In this document: in pieces, positions 49,592 through 60,658 of the stretch
Layout: every line of letters begins with the position of its first letter
How positions within the stretch are numbered: the stretch's first letter is position 1
NCBI GenBank assembly: GCA_020697375.1
Contig: JAJFBJ010000009.1
Location: forward strand, 9,349-73,348
Direction: 5' to 3'
Length of the DNA stretch: 64,000 nt
Origin: Nitrospira sp.
GTDB taxonomy: Bacteria > Nitrospirota > Nitrospiria > Nitrospirales > Nitrospiraceae
Position numbers and translations under genes: made by a program
Notes under the pieces: generated by a model
What the model was told of the DNA's origin: nothing
What the model saw: only the letters and a program-made list of their open reading frames with translations
The model's database searches: none

Positions 49592-51271
49592 TTATGTGAA
49601 CCTCGGGGAGGCTGGTGAGCTTGAGCGATCCGCAAGCAGCAATTTATATTCGATGCTATCAGCCAGCGCTTGCCAGCTGGCCTCCATGATGTTTTCCGAC
49701 ACGCCGACCGTTCCCCACTTGTCTTTGTGATCTCCCGATTCGATTAAGACCCGCACCTTTGACTCCGTCCCTTTATTGGCGGATAACACACGGACTTTGT
49801 AGTCCAGAAGTTTCACTTCACGGAGTTGCGGGTAAAACTTTCCTAATGCCTTGCGAAGCGCATGATCAAGGGCATTCACCGGGCCGGCCCCGACGGCCGC
49901 GGTATGCTCGATCAGTTCCCCGACTTGCACCATCACCGTCGCTTCAGACAACAGCAGGCCCTGCTCCTGCTTTTTCTCAACGATGACGCGAAAGCCCAAT
50001 AACTGAAACGCCGGTCGGTGGCTTCCCATGGCTTTACGCATCAACAGTTCGAAAGAGCCTTCGGCCCCTTCGAACTGATACCCTTGGCTTTCATGTTCTT
50101 TGAGAGTCTCGACGAGTTCCTGAAGCTTCACGTGATTTTTGTCCAGTGAAATGCCGTAAGCTTCGACCTTGTCCAGCAAACCGCTTCGTCCCGCATAGTC
50201 GGAGACCAGAATACGCCGTCGATTCCCGACTTCATTCGGATCAATATGCTCATAGGTCGCAGCATTCTTGAGCACCGCATGAATGTGAACGCCGCCTTTG
50301 TGCGCGAATGCCGCGTCCCCGACATAGGGTTGATGCTTATTGGGCATCAAGTTGGCGATTTCCGTGACGAATCCTGAAACGGCTTTCAGTCGCGTGATAT
50401 TCTTCCCTAGGGCGGGACGCCGCATTTTCAATTGCAAATTGGGGATAATGGAGCATAGGTTCGCATTTCCGCATCGTTCGCCGATTCCATTGATCGTCCC
50501 CTGCACCTGAAGAATGCCGGACTCGACGGCAATGAGAGAATTAGCGACCGCCATTTCGCTATCGTTATGCGCATGTATTCCCAACGGCACCGGGCATTCC
50601 CGCTTAACAACCTGACAAATCTCCCGGATTTCCCAGGGCATCGTACCACCGTTCGTGTCGCATAGAATCACTCGCTCAGCCCCGCCGGCAATCGCCTTTT
50701 GAATCGTCTGCAAAGCATATTCTGGATTGGCCTTATAGCCGTCAAAGAAGTGCTCGGCATCATAGAACACGCGTCGATCTTTCGAGCGAAGGTAATGAAT
50801 CGAGTCTTCGATCAGTTCGAGATTTTTGGCGAGCGAAATGTTCAACGCGTCCGTCACCTGAAACGACCAACTCTTGCCGAACAGCGTAATCGTGCGTGTC
50901 TCGGACGCGAGCAATGCTTGAAGATTTTTGTCTTTACGGACCGAGTTGCTGGCCTTCCTTGTCGAGCCGAACGCCACGACGGTCGCAGACTGAAAGGGAA
51001 TCGCCTTGATCATCCGAAAAAACTCGATGTCTTTTGGATTGGCGCCGGGCCACCCTCCTTCGATGAAATGCACACCAAGCTGGTCAAGCTGCTGCGCGAC
51101 ACGAATTTTGTCCTCGACGGAAAAACTGACATCCTCTGCCTGGGCTCCGTCACGGAGCGTCGTATCGTAGATCTCGAGAGCAGAAACTTTCGTAGGCGTG
51201 AGTGTCGGTACTGCTACAGGTTTCGAGACGCGAGATTTGAGGGATCCTGTATGTCGATGTTTCATAGACAT
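49592..51271 (-). CDS. cimA: (R)-citramalate synthase CimA
   Basis: A 559-residue enzyme of the isopropylmalate/citramalate synthase family: catalytic entry EIYDTTLRDGAQAEDVSFSV, EGGWPGANPKDIEFF (diagnostic of citramalate synthase), IHAHNDSEMAVANSL metal site, NGIGERCGNANLCSI, and KGGVHIHAVLK. A C-terminal regulatory LeuA dimer domain follows (from about residue 430). It condenses acetyl-CoA with pyruvate to begin isoleucine synthesis without threonine deaminase. It lies last in the aspartate-family block, 69 bases after lysC. Confidence 0.93.
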   Translation of the reverse strand: MSMKHRHTGSLKSRVSKPVAVPTLTPTKVSALEIYDTTLRDGAQAEDVSFSVEDKIRVAQQLDQLGVHFIEGGWPGANPKDIEFFRMIKAIPFQSATVVAFGSTRKASNSVRKDKNLQALLASETRTITLFGKSWSFQVTDALNISLAKNLELIEDSIHYLRSKDRRVFYDAEHFFDGYKANPEYALQTIQKAIAGGAERVILCDTNGGTMPWEIREICQVVKRECPVPLGIHAHNDSEMAVANSLIAVESGILQVQGTINGIGERCGNANLCSIIPNLQLKMRRPALGKNITRLKAVSGFVTEIANLMPNKHQPYVGDAAFAHKGGVHIHAVLKNAATYEHIDPNEVGNRRRILVSDYAGRSGLLDKVEAYGISLDKNHVKLQELVETLKEHESQGYQFEGAEGSFELLMRKAMGSHRPAFQLLGFRVIVEKKQEQGLLLSEATVMVQVGELIEHTAAVGAGPVNALDHALRKALGKFYPQLREVKLLDYKVRVLSANKGTESKVRVLIESGDHKDKWGTVGVSENIMEASWQALADSIEYKLLLADRSSSPASPRFT

Positions 51272-51340
51272 GAGAGAGTACCAGGGGAAGCATCGGACTG
51301 TCGAGGATCCCGCCGGACCGACAGAACCTCGCCGATCGAT

Positions 51341-52576
51341 TCAGCCAAGCGCAGGAGTCGATGCGCGATCCAGACCAAAAGCCGTGTGGAGGGTGCGCAT
51401 GGCCAGCTCCAAATATTTTTCCTCAATGACGCAGGAGATTTTTATTTCAGATGTGCTGATCATCATGATATTCACGCCTTCGCGCGACAGCACCTCGAAC
51501 ATCTTTGCCGCCACGCCGGAATGCGACCGCATCCCCACGCCGATGAGAGAGACCTTGGCGATGGATTCCGTCACCGCCACAGATCGGGCGCCGACTTCCC
51601 TGGCCAGGTGCTGAACCAGATCGACGGACTTCCGTAAATCCGGTTTGGGGACCGTGAAAGAAATGTCGGTCATGGAGGCCTGACTGACATTTTGAATGAT
51701 CATGTCGACCACGATATTGTCATTCGCGACCCGCCCGAAGACGCGAGCGGCGATGCCGGGACGGTCCGGCACACCTATGATCGTAATTTTTGCTTGATTC
51801 CGGTCGCCCGTCACTCCAGACACCATGACCCCTTCCATATCGGTATCTTCACGTGTCACGAGCGTTCCTTTCCCTTCCTTGAAACTTGAATTGACTTCCA
51901 CCGGCACGGAATATTTGGCCGCGAATTCGACCGACCGACTCTGAAGCACCTTGGCGCCGAGGCTCGCCATTTCCAGCATTTCCTCATAAGAAATCTTATC
52001 GAGTCGCCGAGCGGCCGGCACGATGTTTGGGTCAGCCGTATACACGCCATCCACATCCGTATAAATAATGCACCGGTCGGCCTTGAGCGCGGCGGCCAGC
52101 GCAACCGCCGTCAAATCCGACCCGCCCCGGCCAAGCGTGGTGACATCCGATCGAGCATTGATTCCTTGAAAACCGGCCACCACCGGGACGACGCCCTCCG
52201 ATAAGGCATCCCTTATGCGGTCGGCCGTTACGCGGGAAATCCTGGCTTTGGTATGGGCACTGTCAGTGTGGATCCCGACTTGCCGGCCTGTGAAGGATCG
52301 GGCGTTCACCCCGCGTCCCCGAAGATCCATTGCCAGCAATGCGATCGTGACTCGCTCCCCGGTCGACAGCAACATATCTAATTCTCGCTCATCCGGCATG
52401 CCGGTTACTTCATGAGCCAGCCTGAGAAGCCGATCGGTTTCTCCGCTCATTGCCGACAACACCACGAGAACTTGATGACCGTCCTTATGCGCCCGTGCTA
52501 CCCGATCAGCGACAAGATGGATCCGCTCAACGTTGCCGACGGATGTTCCGCCGTATTTGTGAACGATCAAAGCCAC
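51341..52576 (-). CDS. lysC: Aspartate kinase
   Basis: The 411-residue kinase has the amino-acid kinase domain [56 protein letters not shown] and [19 protein letters not shown]. Two C-terminal ACT domains follow ([17 protein letters not shown] and [20 protein letters not shown]) for feedback control. GTG 52576 is the start, with AAGGCTC upstream. It makes aspartyl phosphate, the first step to lysine, threonine and methionine. Five bases separate it from the mutase-like gene. Confidence 0.95.
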   Translation of the reverse strand: MALIVHKYGGTSVGNVERIHLVADRVARAHKDGHQVLVVLSAMSGETDRLLRLAHEVTGMPDERELDMLLSTGERVTIALLAMDLRGRGVNARSFTGRQVGIHTDSAHTKARISRVTADRIRDALSEGVVPVVAGFQGINARSDVTTLGRGGSDLTAVALAAALKADRCIIYTDVDGVYTADPNIVPAARRLDKISYEEMLEMASLGAKVLQSRSVEFAAKYSVPVEVNSSFKEGKGTLVTREDTDMEGVMVSGVTGDRNQAKITIIGVPDRPGIAARVFGRVANDNIVVDMIIQNVSQASMTDISFTVPKPDLRKSVDLVQHLAREVGARSVAVTESIAKVSLIGVGMRSHSGVAAKMFEVLSREGVNIMMISTSEIKISCVIEEKYLELAMRTLHTAFGLDRASTPALG

Positions 52577-52581
52577 GAGCC

Positions 52582-53832
52582 TTACGCTCCGCGCGGGAAG
52601 AATCGCATAATGAGCTTGGTCGCATCTCGCGGAGTGCTTCCCATGATCTTTGCGTCCTGCTCATGAAACCGCTTGGCGGCCCCTGATTGGGACTCACCGG
52701 TATTGTCACAGAGCGCGTACAGGATCGGCGGAACTTCGGAGCCGTGGCATTTCGCCGGGCCGGGATCGCACACCACCAGCAACCGGTAGGACGGGTGTGT
52801 AGCCAATGCCGTGAGTATCGGCCCGACAACCTGCGCATCATACCGCTCGATGGCCCGAACCTTGTCATGGACATCAGTCGCATGCAGGACGTCATCCGAA
52901 AGTCCGGCATGGAGATATACAAAATCTGTTTTCGCCAATTCTTGCACCGCAACCCTGACGCACTCTGCAAATTCATCCGCCTCCGTCTCACCGTCGATTG
53001 AAAGCTGAGCCGCTTCCAATCCGGCACACAACCCGACTCCACGATGGACGTCGCTGGACGACACCACGACTCCTGCGACGTGATAGCGCTCAGTCAAGGG
53101 CGGCCATAAAGCTGCGCGGCCCTGTCCCCACAACCAAAGGCAATTGGCGGGCTTCAATCCATCCTGCCGGCGCTCATCATTCACCGGATGGTCGCGCAGG
53201 ATAAAGAAGGAAGCGTCCATGATTTTGCGCAACACATCGGCGCCTTCACCGCTCGGCAACGCCTCGGCAATCGGCCGACCAATCAATTGTTGCGGATCGA
53301 GGCAGGCGGCCCGCGACTTCCCGCCGACCCATACCATCAAGTGCCGATGCCCGGAACCGGGATAGAACTGAATCGTTTCCGATCCCAGTTGCTCGTTGAC
53401 GGCCTCGAGCAATTCTCTCGCTTGCTCCGTATCGATCAGACCGGCGGTGGCATCGTCCATGACCACATGCGGCCCTAACTTTTTAGCTTCGGCCACGCGA
53501 TCCCTGCCGTCGGCTCCGTCCTCACCCCGCACCGTTATCAAGGTACAACGGAACACTACGTCTTGGTCTCCCACCATCACACCGAGACCGGCTGCCTCCA
53601 GCGGACCAGGGCCGGGATAGTATTTTCTCGGATCGTACCCCAGTACGGCCACACTCGTGATGTCACTCCCCGCAGGCCCGTTTTCCAACGGCAGACCAAG
53701 GAGACCGACTTCACCACTTTGGGCGATGCGATCGAGATAAGGAGTGACGGCGGACTGAAGAGGGGTCCTTTCGTCAAGTTCCGGGCAAGGGATATCAGCC
53801 ATCCCGTCGGCATGCAGGATCAAATATTTCAT
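52582..53832 (-). CDS. ApgM-type phosphoglycerate-mutase-like protein in the thrB position
   Basis: A 416-residue member of the alkaline phosphatase superfamily, archaeal-type cofactor-independent phosphoglycerate mutase branch. Family signatures: [20 protein letters not shown], the nucleophile region [30 protein letters not shown], and [20 protein letters not shown]. The late metal motif reads [20 protein letters not shown] where canonical enzymes have D-H-S-T-P, so a metal-ligand His seems replaced by Pro. It sits between thrC and lysC in an operon without thrB. Relatives in such positions have been proposed as functional analogues of homoserine kinase; that assignment here is inference. 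It may also be a normal mutase. Confidence 0.75.
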   Translation of the reverse strand: MKYLILHADGMADIPCPELDERTPLQSAVTPYLDRIAQSGEVGLLGLPLENGPAGSDITSVAVLGYDPRKYYPGPGPLEAAGLGVMVGDQDVVFRCTLITVRGEDGADGRDRVAEAKKLGPHVVMDDATAGLIDTEQARELLEAVNEQLGSETIQFYPGSGHRHLMVWVGGKSRAACLDPQQLIGRPIAEALPSGEGADVLRKIMDASFFILRDHPVNDERRQDGLKPANCLWLWGQGRAALWPPLTERYHVAGVVVSSSDVHRGVGLCAGLEAAQLSIDGETEADEFAECVRVAVQELAKTDFVYLHAGLSDDVLHATDVHDKVRAIERYDAQVVGPILTALATHPSYRLLVVCDPGPAKCHGSEVPPILYALCDNTGESQSGAAKRFHEQDAKIMGSTPRDATKLIMRFFPRGA

Positions 53833-53850
53833 GCGATGGTCCTGAAGTGA

Positions 53851-54909
53851 TCAGACATGAAGGAGGCGGGCCACATCGTCGCGAGTGGCTTTAACCGTTT
53901 TAGGCTGACGTGAAATTCCGATCGCCGTATCGGCGTCTTTCAAACCGTGCCCGGTCAAGGTACAGACGACCGTGGCGCCTTCTTTTAATGTTCCGGCCTG
54001 ACTCATCTTAATCACCCCGGCGACCGATGTGGCCGACGCAGGTTCACAAAAGACACCTTCTTCACTGGCCACCAGAGCGTAGGCATGAAGAATCTCCTCA
54101 TCGGTGACCATATCGATGACACCCGCCGACTCTTGCACGACCGTCAGGGCCGCTTGCCAACTGGCGGGATTGCCGATTCGAATGGCCGATGCCACAGTTT
54201 GGGGTGCTTCAACCACGTGGCCCAACACAATCGGCGCTGCGCCGGCCGCCTGAAATCCCATCATCCGAGGCAACCGCGTCGTCTGATTGGCGGCACGGTA
54301 TTGTCGATACCCGTTCCAATAGGCGGTAATATTACCCGCATTCCCTACGGGAAGTACATGGATGGTGGGTGCGTCACCCAGATCGTCGCAAATTTCCATG
54401 GCGGCCGTTTTTTGCCCCTCGATTCTGAACGGGTTAAGAGAATTGACCAATTCAACCGGATAGCTCGCCGACAACTCCTTGACGATGGTCAGCGCCTGGT
54501 CAAAATTCCCTTCGACTTGAATCACCGTGGCTTGGTGCATCATGGCTTGGGACAACTTTCCCAGGGCGATCTTTCCGGCAGGGATGAGCACGTAGACCGC
54601 AAGTCCGGCTCGGGCGCCATAGGCGGCAGCCGAAGCGGACGTGTTACCCGTGGAGGCACAAATCACGGCCCGCGCCCCACTTTCGAGCGCTTTAGAAATG
54701 GCCATGGTCATGCCGCGGTCCTTAAAGGATCCGGTGGGGTTCATCCCCTCATATTTTAGATAGAGGTCCACGGCCGGCGCGATCTTTTTCGCCAGCCGCG
54801 CCGCGCGTATCAAGGGAGTATTGCCTTCGCCCAAAGTGATAACGGGCGTCTGAGCCGTCACGGGAAGGAACTTCCGGTACTCTTCAATGATGCCGCGCCA
54901 GCGATTCAT
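53851..54909 (-). CDS. thrC: Threonine synthase
   Basis: A 352-residue PLP enzyme: [30 protein letters not shown], the PLP lysine in [32 protein letters not shown] [18 protein letters not shown], and [16 protein letters not shown] phosphate-binding loop. It converts homoserine phosphate to threonine. ATG 54909 was chosen over GTG 54930 because GGATGAG is properly spaced. It needs homoserine phosphate, whose source enzyme in this genome is not obvious. Confidence 0.95.
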   Translation of the reverse strand: MNRWRGIIEEYRKFLPVTAQTPVITLGEGNTPLIRAARLAKKIAPAVDLYLKYEGMNPTGSFKDRGMTMAISKALESGARAVICASTGNTSASAAAYGARAGLAVYVLIPAGKIALGKLSQAMMHQATVIQVEGNFDQALTIVKELSASYPVELVNSLNPFRIEGQKTAAMEICDDLGDAPTIHVLPVGNAGNITAYWNGYRQYRAANQTTRLPRMMGFQAAGAAPIVLGHVVEAPQTVASAIRIGNPASWQAALTVVQESAGVIDMVTDEEILHAYALVASEEGVFCEPASATSVAGVIKMSQAGTLKEGATVVCTLTGHGLKDADTAIGISRQPKTVKATRDDVARLLHV

Positions 54910-54949
54910 GGCATTGTGCTCATCCAACACTTACGTAGACCAAACCGGT

Positions 54950-56269
54950 TCACTCTTCGTCTCTCCCTTCAACCCTAATAAGCGTCGTGGGTTCAGAGAT
55001 ATAGGGCATGATATTGATTTCCCGGAGGGCGCTCTGAATATCCCGCTCTTTGGCCATATGCGTCATGATCACGACCGGCACGGTCTGCCCTTCTTTTCGA
55101 CCTTGTTGCAGGACGGAAGAAATACTGATGCCATAGCGTCCCAGCACGCCGGCAATTTGCGACAGGACACCAGGCCGGTCCAGCACCATGAAACGAATGT
55201 AATACAGCGATGTTATTTCCTCCATCGGCCGCATCCGCAAAGGGTGCCGCTGATCCTGCCGGTAGGAGGCAGGCGGGACGCGACCGGCGGCATTCTTGAG
55301 CAAATTGCGGGCAATGGACATGACGTCGCCGACGACAGCGCTTCCAGTGGGCATTGATCCGGCGCCTCGGCCATACAACACGACATCCTCCACCGCATCC
55401 CCCATCAGTTGAATCGCATTATAGACGCCCTCGACTTTGGCGATTTGAGAAGAAGACGGGACCATCGTCGGATGCACACGAGCTTCAATTTCGCCGTCGA
55501 GACACTTCGCAATCGCCAGCAACTTGATTGTAAACCCGAACTCCTTCGCATAAGCAATATCGAGCGGTGTCAGCGCGGTAATGCCCTCTGTATAGATTTC
55601 TTTAAAATTGACAGGGGTGCCATAGGCCAAACTGACCATGATCGTCAGCTTATGCGCCGAGTCGATTCCCGTGACATCGAATGTGGGGTCGGCTTCGGCA
55701 TACCCGGCTCGTTTCGCCTCTTCCAACACGACGTCGAATCGCTGCCCTTCACTGGTCATTCGGCTGAGAATATAATTCGACGTGCCGTTGATGATGCCGT
55801 AGATGGAAAGGATATTGTTTGCGGCCAATCCTTCCATCAAGGCACGGATCACCGGAATGCCGCCGCCCACGCTGGCCTCGAATCCGACATCCACGCCTTG
55901 GCGGGACGCCGCGGCGAAAATCTCTTCGCCATGCACGGCCAGCAAGGCCTTGTTGGCCGTCACCGCCTGCTTGCCTCGCTGCACCGCGTCCAATATCACG
56001 CGCTTCGCGGCGTCGTATCCTCCCATCAACTCAATCACAATATCCACGCGCGGATCTGTCAATACCTGCTGAACATCCGTGGTCAAGACTCCGGGAGGGA
56101 TGGATATTCCGCGGTCCCGCGCAATATCCAGGTCCGCAATACGGACAAGCCTTATCGGCACTCCGACCCGCCGTCGGATCGTTTCGGCATTCTCTATAAG
56201 GACTCGTGCGACACCTGTACCCACCGTGCCGAACCCCACCAATCCGACCCCGATCTCGGCCCTCATCAT
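54950..56269 (-). CDS. hom: Homoserine dehydrogenase
   Basis: A 439-residue protein: Rossmann motif [82 protein letters not shown]-terminal ACT domain follows ([20 protein letters not shown]) for feedback regulation. It reduces aspartate semialdehyde to homoserine. Its ATG overlaps the aminotransferase stop by four bases. Confidence 0.95.
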   Translation of the reverse strand: MMRAEIGVGLVGFGTVGTGVARVLIENAETIRRRVGVPIRLVRIADLDIARDRGISIPPGVLTTDVQQVLTDPRVDIVIELMGGYDAAKRVILDAVQRGKQAVTANKALLAVHGEEIFAAASRQGVDVGFEASVGGGIPVIRALMEGLAANNILSIYGIINGTSNYILSRMTSEGQRFDVVLEEAKRAGYAEADPTFDVTGIDSAHKLTIMVSLAYGTPVNFKEIYTEGITALTPLDIAYAKEFGFTIKLLAIAKCLDGEIEARVHPTMVPSSSQIAKVEGVYNAIQLMGDAVEDVVLYGRGAGSMPTGSAVVGDVMSIARNLLKNAAGRVPPASYRQDQRHPLRMRPMEEITSLYYIRFMVLDRPGVLSQIAGVLGRYGISISSVLQQGRKEGQTVPVVIMTHMAKERDIQSALREINIMPYISEPTTLIRVEGRDEE

Positions 56270-57459
56270 TCCTGCCCGTCCATTTTTAAAACCTTTCGAA
56301 TTCCGCGCAGTGCCTGACGCGTGCGGTGTTCATTTTCAACAAGGGCAAACCGCACGAATTCATCCCCACCTTCACCGAATCCGACTCCCGGGGACACCGC
56401 TACTTTGGATTCTCGCAGAAGCAGTTTCGAGAATTCCAATGATCCCATGTGCCGATAGGGATCAGGGATACGAGCCCACACAAACATGGTCGCCCGCGGC
56501 AATGCCACGGGCCAACCGATGCGATTGAGGCCGTTCACCAGGACATCCCGGCGACTCTGGTACCGCTGCACGACTTCTTTGACGCAATCTTGAGGCCCGT
56601 TCAATGCCACCGTGCTGGCGATTTGAATCGGCTGAAAAATTCCATAGTCGAGGTAACTCTTGATCTTGGCCAGGGCGCCGATCACTTCGCGATTTCCGAC
56701 GCAGAATCCCACTCTCCAGCCCGGCATATTGTAGGCCTTTGACAACGTATAGAATTCGACGCCGACGTCTTTCGCTTCCGGGACCTGCAGGAAGCTCGGC
56801 GCCTTATAGCCGTCGAAGGCAATATCGGCATAGGCCAAATCGTGAATGACGATGACATCGTGGTCCTTGGCAAACGCGACGATTTTCTTAAAAAACTCCA
56901 GATCGACAACGGCGGTCGTGGGATTATGCGGGAAATTGATCACTAGAATCCGAGGGCGCGGCAAGGTCTGTCGATAGACTCTCAGCAGATCGTCAAAAAA
57001 ATCGCTGTCCTGACGCAATTCGATCCCGCGCACCTCACCTCCGGCGATAATAAAACTGTACATATGAATGGGATAGGTCGGGGTCGGCGTAAGCACCACA
57101 TCACCGGGCCCGATCGTGGCCAAGGCCAGGTGAGCGATACCCTCTTTGGACCCGATCGTCACGATTGCTTCGCTTTCAGGGTCCAACTCCACATCGTAAT
57201 TCCGCCTGTACCAGCCGGCAATGGCATGGCGGAGCTTGGTAATCCCTCGTGAAGCCGAATAGCGATGGTTTTTTGCTTTCTTCGACGCCTCGATCAATTT
57301 GTCCACGATGTGACCAGGCGTGGGCTGATCAGGATTTCCCATACCGAAATCGATGATATCTGCACCCCGTTGACGCGCCTCAAGCTTCAGGGTTTGTACC
57401 TGCGCGAACACATACGGAGGAAGTCGTTTGATACGGTAAAATCCGTCTCCGAGCGCCAT
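56266..57459 (-). CDS. Class I/II aminotransferase (AlaC-like)
   Basis: A 397-residue PLP-dependent aminotransferase: [73 protein letters not shown], and the PLP lysine in [20 protein letters not shown]. It is closest in pattern to glutamate-pyruvate aminotransferase AlaC; aspartate or other acceptors are possible given the following hom-thrC-lysC genes. ATG 57459 was chosen (AGGAGTC 11 bases upstream); a frame extension to 57510 would overlap the palindrome upstream. It is the first gene of the operon. Confidence 0.88.
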   Translation of the reverse strand: MALGDGFYRIKRLPPYVFAQVQTLKLEARQRGADIIDFGMGNPDQPTPGHIVDKLIEASKKAKNHRYSASRGITKLRHAIAGWYRRNYDVELDPESEAIVTIGSKEGIAHLALATIGPGDVVLTPTPTYPIHMYSFIIAGGEVRGIELRQDSDFFDDLLRVYRQTLPRPRILVINFPHNPTTAVVDLEFFKKIVAFAKDHDVIVIHDLAYADIAFDGYKAPSFLQVPEAKDVGVEFYTLSKAYNMPGWRVGFCVGNREVIGALAKIKSYLDYGIFQPIQIASTVALNGPQDCVKEVVQRYQSRRDVLVNGLNRIGWPVALPRATMFVWARIPDPYRHMGSLEFSKLLLRESKVAVSPGVGFGEGGDEFVRFALVENEHRTRQALRGIRKVLKMDGQE

Positions 57460-57508
57460 GAATTGTCTGACTCCTAAAGGCGAGGCCCGCTCAAGTATGT
57501 CGGTCGCC

Positions 57509-57527
57509 ACGTCTCGAAACGAGACGT
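57509..57527. promoter_or_regulatory. Perfect palindrome ACGTCTCG-AAA-CGAGACGT
   Basis: Arms of eight bases at 57509-57516 and 57520-57527 flank AAA, 50 bases upstream of the aminotransferase ATG and in the gap shared with divergent pdxJ. The symmetry and position suit a repressor operator for the amino-acid operon. No T-run follows, so it is not a terminator. Confidence 0.5.
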
Positions 57528-57756
57528 ATAGTAATGAAGGCCTTGAAGTGAGCCAATTTCACTGTAGTTCCAAGCGGTTAGAAATCGTCGCCATTCCGGG
57601 AGAATTCTTAACGAGAGACAGACTCGCCGGCATGCACTCGCTTGCTCACCCTCGCCCTATTCTGTTAATAATGCCCTAGCGGAGACAGAATTGTCTATAA
57701 ATTTCGGCCAGTTCTGAAATCTTTCCTGTACCGTTCATGCAACCTGCGGAGGCGCA

Positions 57757-58470
57757 ATGGCTAGACTTGGTGTGAATATCGATCATGTGGCGACACTGCG
57801 GCAAGCGCGCGGCGGCAACGATCCCGATCCTCTGACCGCCGCCATTCTCGTTGAACTGGCCGGCGCTGATGGGCTGGTAGTGCATCTTCGGGAAGACCGT
57901 CGTCATATACAAGATCGCGATCTCACCATGCTCCGGGAAATCGTTCGAACCAAGTTGGACCTGGAGATGGCCGCCGATGACACGATGGCCAAACTTGCCC
58001 TGAGCGTGAAGCCTGACCTCGTCACTCTGGTTCCTGAACGTCGGCAAGAATTGACCACGGAAGGCGGTCTGGATGTCGCCAACCACCGCGAGCGGATTCA
58101 AAAAATCGTCGACGTGCTTCGCGACGGAGGAATTCCGACCAGCCTATTCGTGGAACCGAACCTGGACCAAATCAAGGCCGCTCATAAAATCGGGGCAGCC
58201 TACGTCGAACTGCACACCGGACGTTACTCCAATGCCAAGCGTTCCAAAGAAGAGGATGAAGAATTCGAGGCCATCACCCAGGCGGCCAAACTCGCTTACA
58301 AACTTGGCCTCGGGGTGAATGCAGGCCATGGCTTAACGTATAGAAATGTGAAGCGTCTGGCACGGTTGTCGGAGATAGTGGAGTTCAACATCGGACATAG
58401 CATCATTGCACGATCCGTCATGGTCGGACTTGCCCAAGCGGTCCGCGAAATGAAAGAATTGGTGGCCTAA
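57757..58470 (+). CDS. pdxJ: Pyridoxine 5'-phosphate synthase PdxJ
   Basis: A 237-residue TIM-barrel enzyme: [57 protein letters not shown], and [20 protein letters not shown] with [17 protein letters not shown]. It condenses deoxyxylulose phosphate with 3-amino-2-oxopropyl phosphate in vitamin B6 synthesis. GGAGG is seven bases before the ATG. Full length, all conserved blocks present. Confidence 0.96.
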   Translation: MARLGVNIDHVATLRQARGGNDPDPLTAAILVELAGADGLVVHLREDRRHIQDRDLTMLREIVRTKLDLEMAADDTMAKLALSVKPDLVTLVPERRQELTTEGGLDVANHRERIQKIVDVLRDGGIPTSLFVEPNLDQIKAAHKIGAAYVELHTGRYSNAKRSKEEDEEFEAITQAAKLAYKLGLGVNAGHGLTYRNVKRLARLSEIVEFNIGHSIIARSVMVGLAQAVREMKELVA

Positions 58471-58524
58471 CCGCAGTATGTACGAGCGACAGGCCTCATT
58501 CATTTCCCCCTGGAGAGAGGTCGG

Positions 58525-60096
58525 ATGATCGACGACAATCTGACAACGATTGTGACTGCCGACCAAATGCGCAGCCTGGACCGTCGAACGATCACGGAGG
58601 CGCACATACCCGGTTTGACTCTGATGGAGCGAGCCGGCGCGGGAACGGTCGCCCATCTTGAGCTTCGATATGGGCCTCTCACCGGAAAATGTATTACCAT
58701 TGTCTGCGGCAAGGGTAACAATGGAGGAGATGGTTTCGTCATCGCGCGGTTGCTGCAAAGGAAGAACGTACGGATACAGGTTCTCTTGCTTGCACCACCC
58801 GACGATCTCAGTCCTGACGCCAGGACCATGTATCGGCGGTTTCAACGCGCAGCCGGAAAGTCGGCCGTCACACGTCCCTCCGACGCTGATGGAATGCGTC
58901 GGCGGCTGTCGGCCAGCGATATCATCATCGATGCCATTGTGGGTACAGGACTCTCGACTGTCGTCACCAGTCTCTATTTTGATGCGATTGAGGCGATCAA
59001 TGCAGCCGGCCGCCCAACAGTGGCGGTGGACATCCCGTCCGGCCTGCATGCCGATACAGGAACCGTCCTGGGATCGGCGGTGCGGGCTGACCTCACGGTT
59101 ACCTTCGGACTACCTAAAGTCGGGTTATATGCGGGGCCCGGTATCGATTATGTCGGCACGGTGCGCTTGGTGGATATCGGAATCCCTGCATCGTTCGTTG
59201 AAGCCCTCGGCGGTCGACTGATGCTGCTCACGAGTGCCGCAGCCCACGCGGCGCTTCCCCCGCGCAGGCCCTCTTCACACAAGGGCACATACGGCCATGT
59301 CGGCATCATCGCTGGTTCGGTTGGAAAAACCGGCGCCGCCTCCATGGTTGCCATGGCCGCCCTCCGGATCGGAACGGGGCTGGTCACTGTCGCGGTTCCA
59401 TCCAGTGTCAATAACATTCTGGAAGGAAAGCTCCTGGAAGCCATGACCCTGCCCATGCCGGAAACCAAAGCCCGCACGTTCGCGCGTTCCGGTCTCGAAC
59501 GCCTCCTTGCCTTCGCAGCCGCTCGAGACGCGGTGGCCATCGGCCCGGGCCTGAGCACTCACCCGGAAACTGTTGAGCTTGTCCAGGAATTCATCAAGCG
59601 AATCGATCGACCCTGCGTTCTGGATGCCGATGCGTTGAACGCCTTGGCGGGGAAAGCCTCGCTATTGACCGAATGCAAACTCCCGCCGATCATCACGCCT
59701 CATCCTGGGGAAATGGCGCGCTTGGAAGCGGAAGCGACCACCGAATCCGTCAACAAAGACCGTATCGGCACGGCCACGCGTTTTGCCCGTGAACGCGGTG
59801 TTTTTGTCATTCTTAAGGGGGCTCGCACGGTGATCGCCAGACCGGACGGTTTGACTGCCATTTGTCCGACCGGCAATTCTGGGATGGCGACGGCCGGAAC
59901 CGGCGATGTGCTGACAGGAATGGTCGGCGGACTGCTCGCTCAACGAGTTGACCCTTGGAATGCCGCCTGTGGCGCCACCTATTTCCATGGACTGGCCGGA
60001 GATTTGGCGGCACATCATCTTGGGCAGGCCGGCATGATTGCGAGTGATCTGATCCAACATATTCCCCATGCCCTCACGTCGACCATCCAGTCGTAA
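58525..60096 (+). CDS. nnr: Bifunctional NAD(P)H-hydrate epimerase / ADP-dependent dehydratase
   Basis: A 523-residue fusion. The N-terminal YjeF epimerase domain (residues about 10-220) has CGKGNNGGDGFVIARLLQRK and TVAVDIPSGLHADTG. The C-terminal ribokinase-like dehydratase domain (about 240-515) has SHKGTYGHVGIIAGSVGKTG, PCVLDADALNALAG, IITPHPGEMARLE and NSGMATAGTGDVLTGMVGGL. Together they repair hydrated NADH/NADPH. GAGAGAGG precedes the ATG at 58525. It lies 54 bases after pdxJ, in the same operon. Confidence 0.95.
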   Translation: MIDDNLTTIVTADQMRSLDRRTITEAHIPGLTLMERAGAGTVAHLELRYGPLTGKCITIVCGKGNNGGDGFVIARLLQRKNVRIQVLLLAPPDDLSPDARTMYRRFQRAAGKSAVTRPSDADGMRRRLSASDIIIDAIVGTGLSTVVTSLYFDAIEAINAAGRPTVAVDIPSGLHADTGTVLGSAVRADLTVTFGLPKVGLYAGPGIDYVGTVRLVDIGIPASFVEALGGRLMLLTSAAAHAALPPRRPSSHKGTYGHVGIIAGSVGKTGAASMVAMAALRIGTGLVTVAVPSSVNNILEGKLLEAMTLPMPETKARTFARSGLERLLAFAAARDAVAIGPGLSTHPETVELVQEFIKRIDRPCVLDADALNALAGKASLLTECKLPPIITPHPGEMARLEAEATTESVNKDRIGTATRFARERGVFVILKGARTVIARPDGLTAICPTGNSGMATAGTGDVLTGMVGGLLAQRVDPWNAACGATYFHGLAGDLAAHHLGQAGMIASDLIQHIPHALTSTIQS

Positions 60097-60136
60097 GTCC
60101 TCGCCGGCTTCACGAGTCAACAGGGCTTGGCGCATC

Positions 60137-60658
60137 ATGCTTCGATCTCCCCAGCAGACATACCGCCTAGGACGATGCCTCGGAAAGCTTCTCGAAGGCG
60201 GAGAAGTATTGGCCCTGTTTGGAGAATTAGGAACCGGTAAAACGTCGGTGACCAAAGGCATCGCCGAAGGGATGAATGTCGCCCCCTCAATCGTCAGCAG
60301 CCCGACTTTTGCATTGATTCATGAATACCAAGGGCGGCTTCGTTTTGTTCACACCGATCTGTACCGGCTGAGCGCCGCTCAACTTGATGACATCGGCCTT
60401 GATGAGTACTTAGAGGACCGTACAGTCATTGCAATCGAATGGGCAGACCGATGGGGCAAGGACCTTCCTTCTGATCGGCTCGAAATACACCTCTCCCACC
60501 GCACCACCAACACACGCCAAGCCATCTTCAGAGCCAATGGACCGCTCGCCTCTCGTTTGCTTACAGTGCTTCGCTCCCGCCTGCCGAACAGCGGCCCCAC
60601 TAGAGCGCCCGGGAAAACCCGTGTACAATTGCCGCGGCCAAGGAGGACGTCGCATTGA
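60137..60658 (+). CDS. tsaE: tRNA threonylcarbamoyladenosine biosynthesis ATPase TsaE
   Basis: A 173-residue P-loop protein: SPQQTYRLGRCLGKLLEGGE, Walker A FGELGTGKTSVTKGIAEG, SSPTFALIHEYQGRLRFVHT, DLYRLSAAQLDDIGLDEYLE, and IEWADRWGKDLPSDRLEIHL. It drives the TsaBDE complex that makes t6A in tRNA. The start ATG 60137 gives the family N-terminus; the open frame to 60068 would overlap nnr. A basic tail of about 30 residues follows the domain. Confidence 0.92.
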   Translation: MLRSPQQTYRLGRCLGKLLEGGEVLALFGELGTGKTSVTKGIAEGMNVAPSIVSSPTFALIHEYQGRLRFVHTDLYRLSAAQLDDIGLDEYLEDRTVIAIEWADRWGKDLPSDRLEIHLSHRTTNTRQAIFRANGPLASRLLTVLRSRLPNSGPTRAPGKTRVQLPRPRRTSH

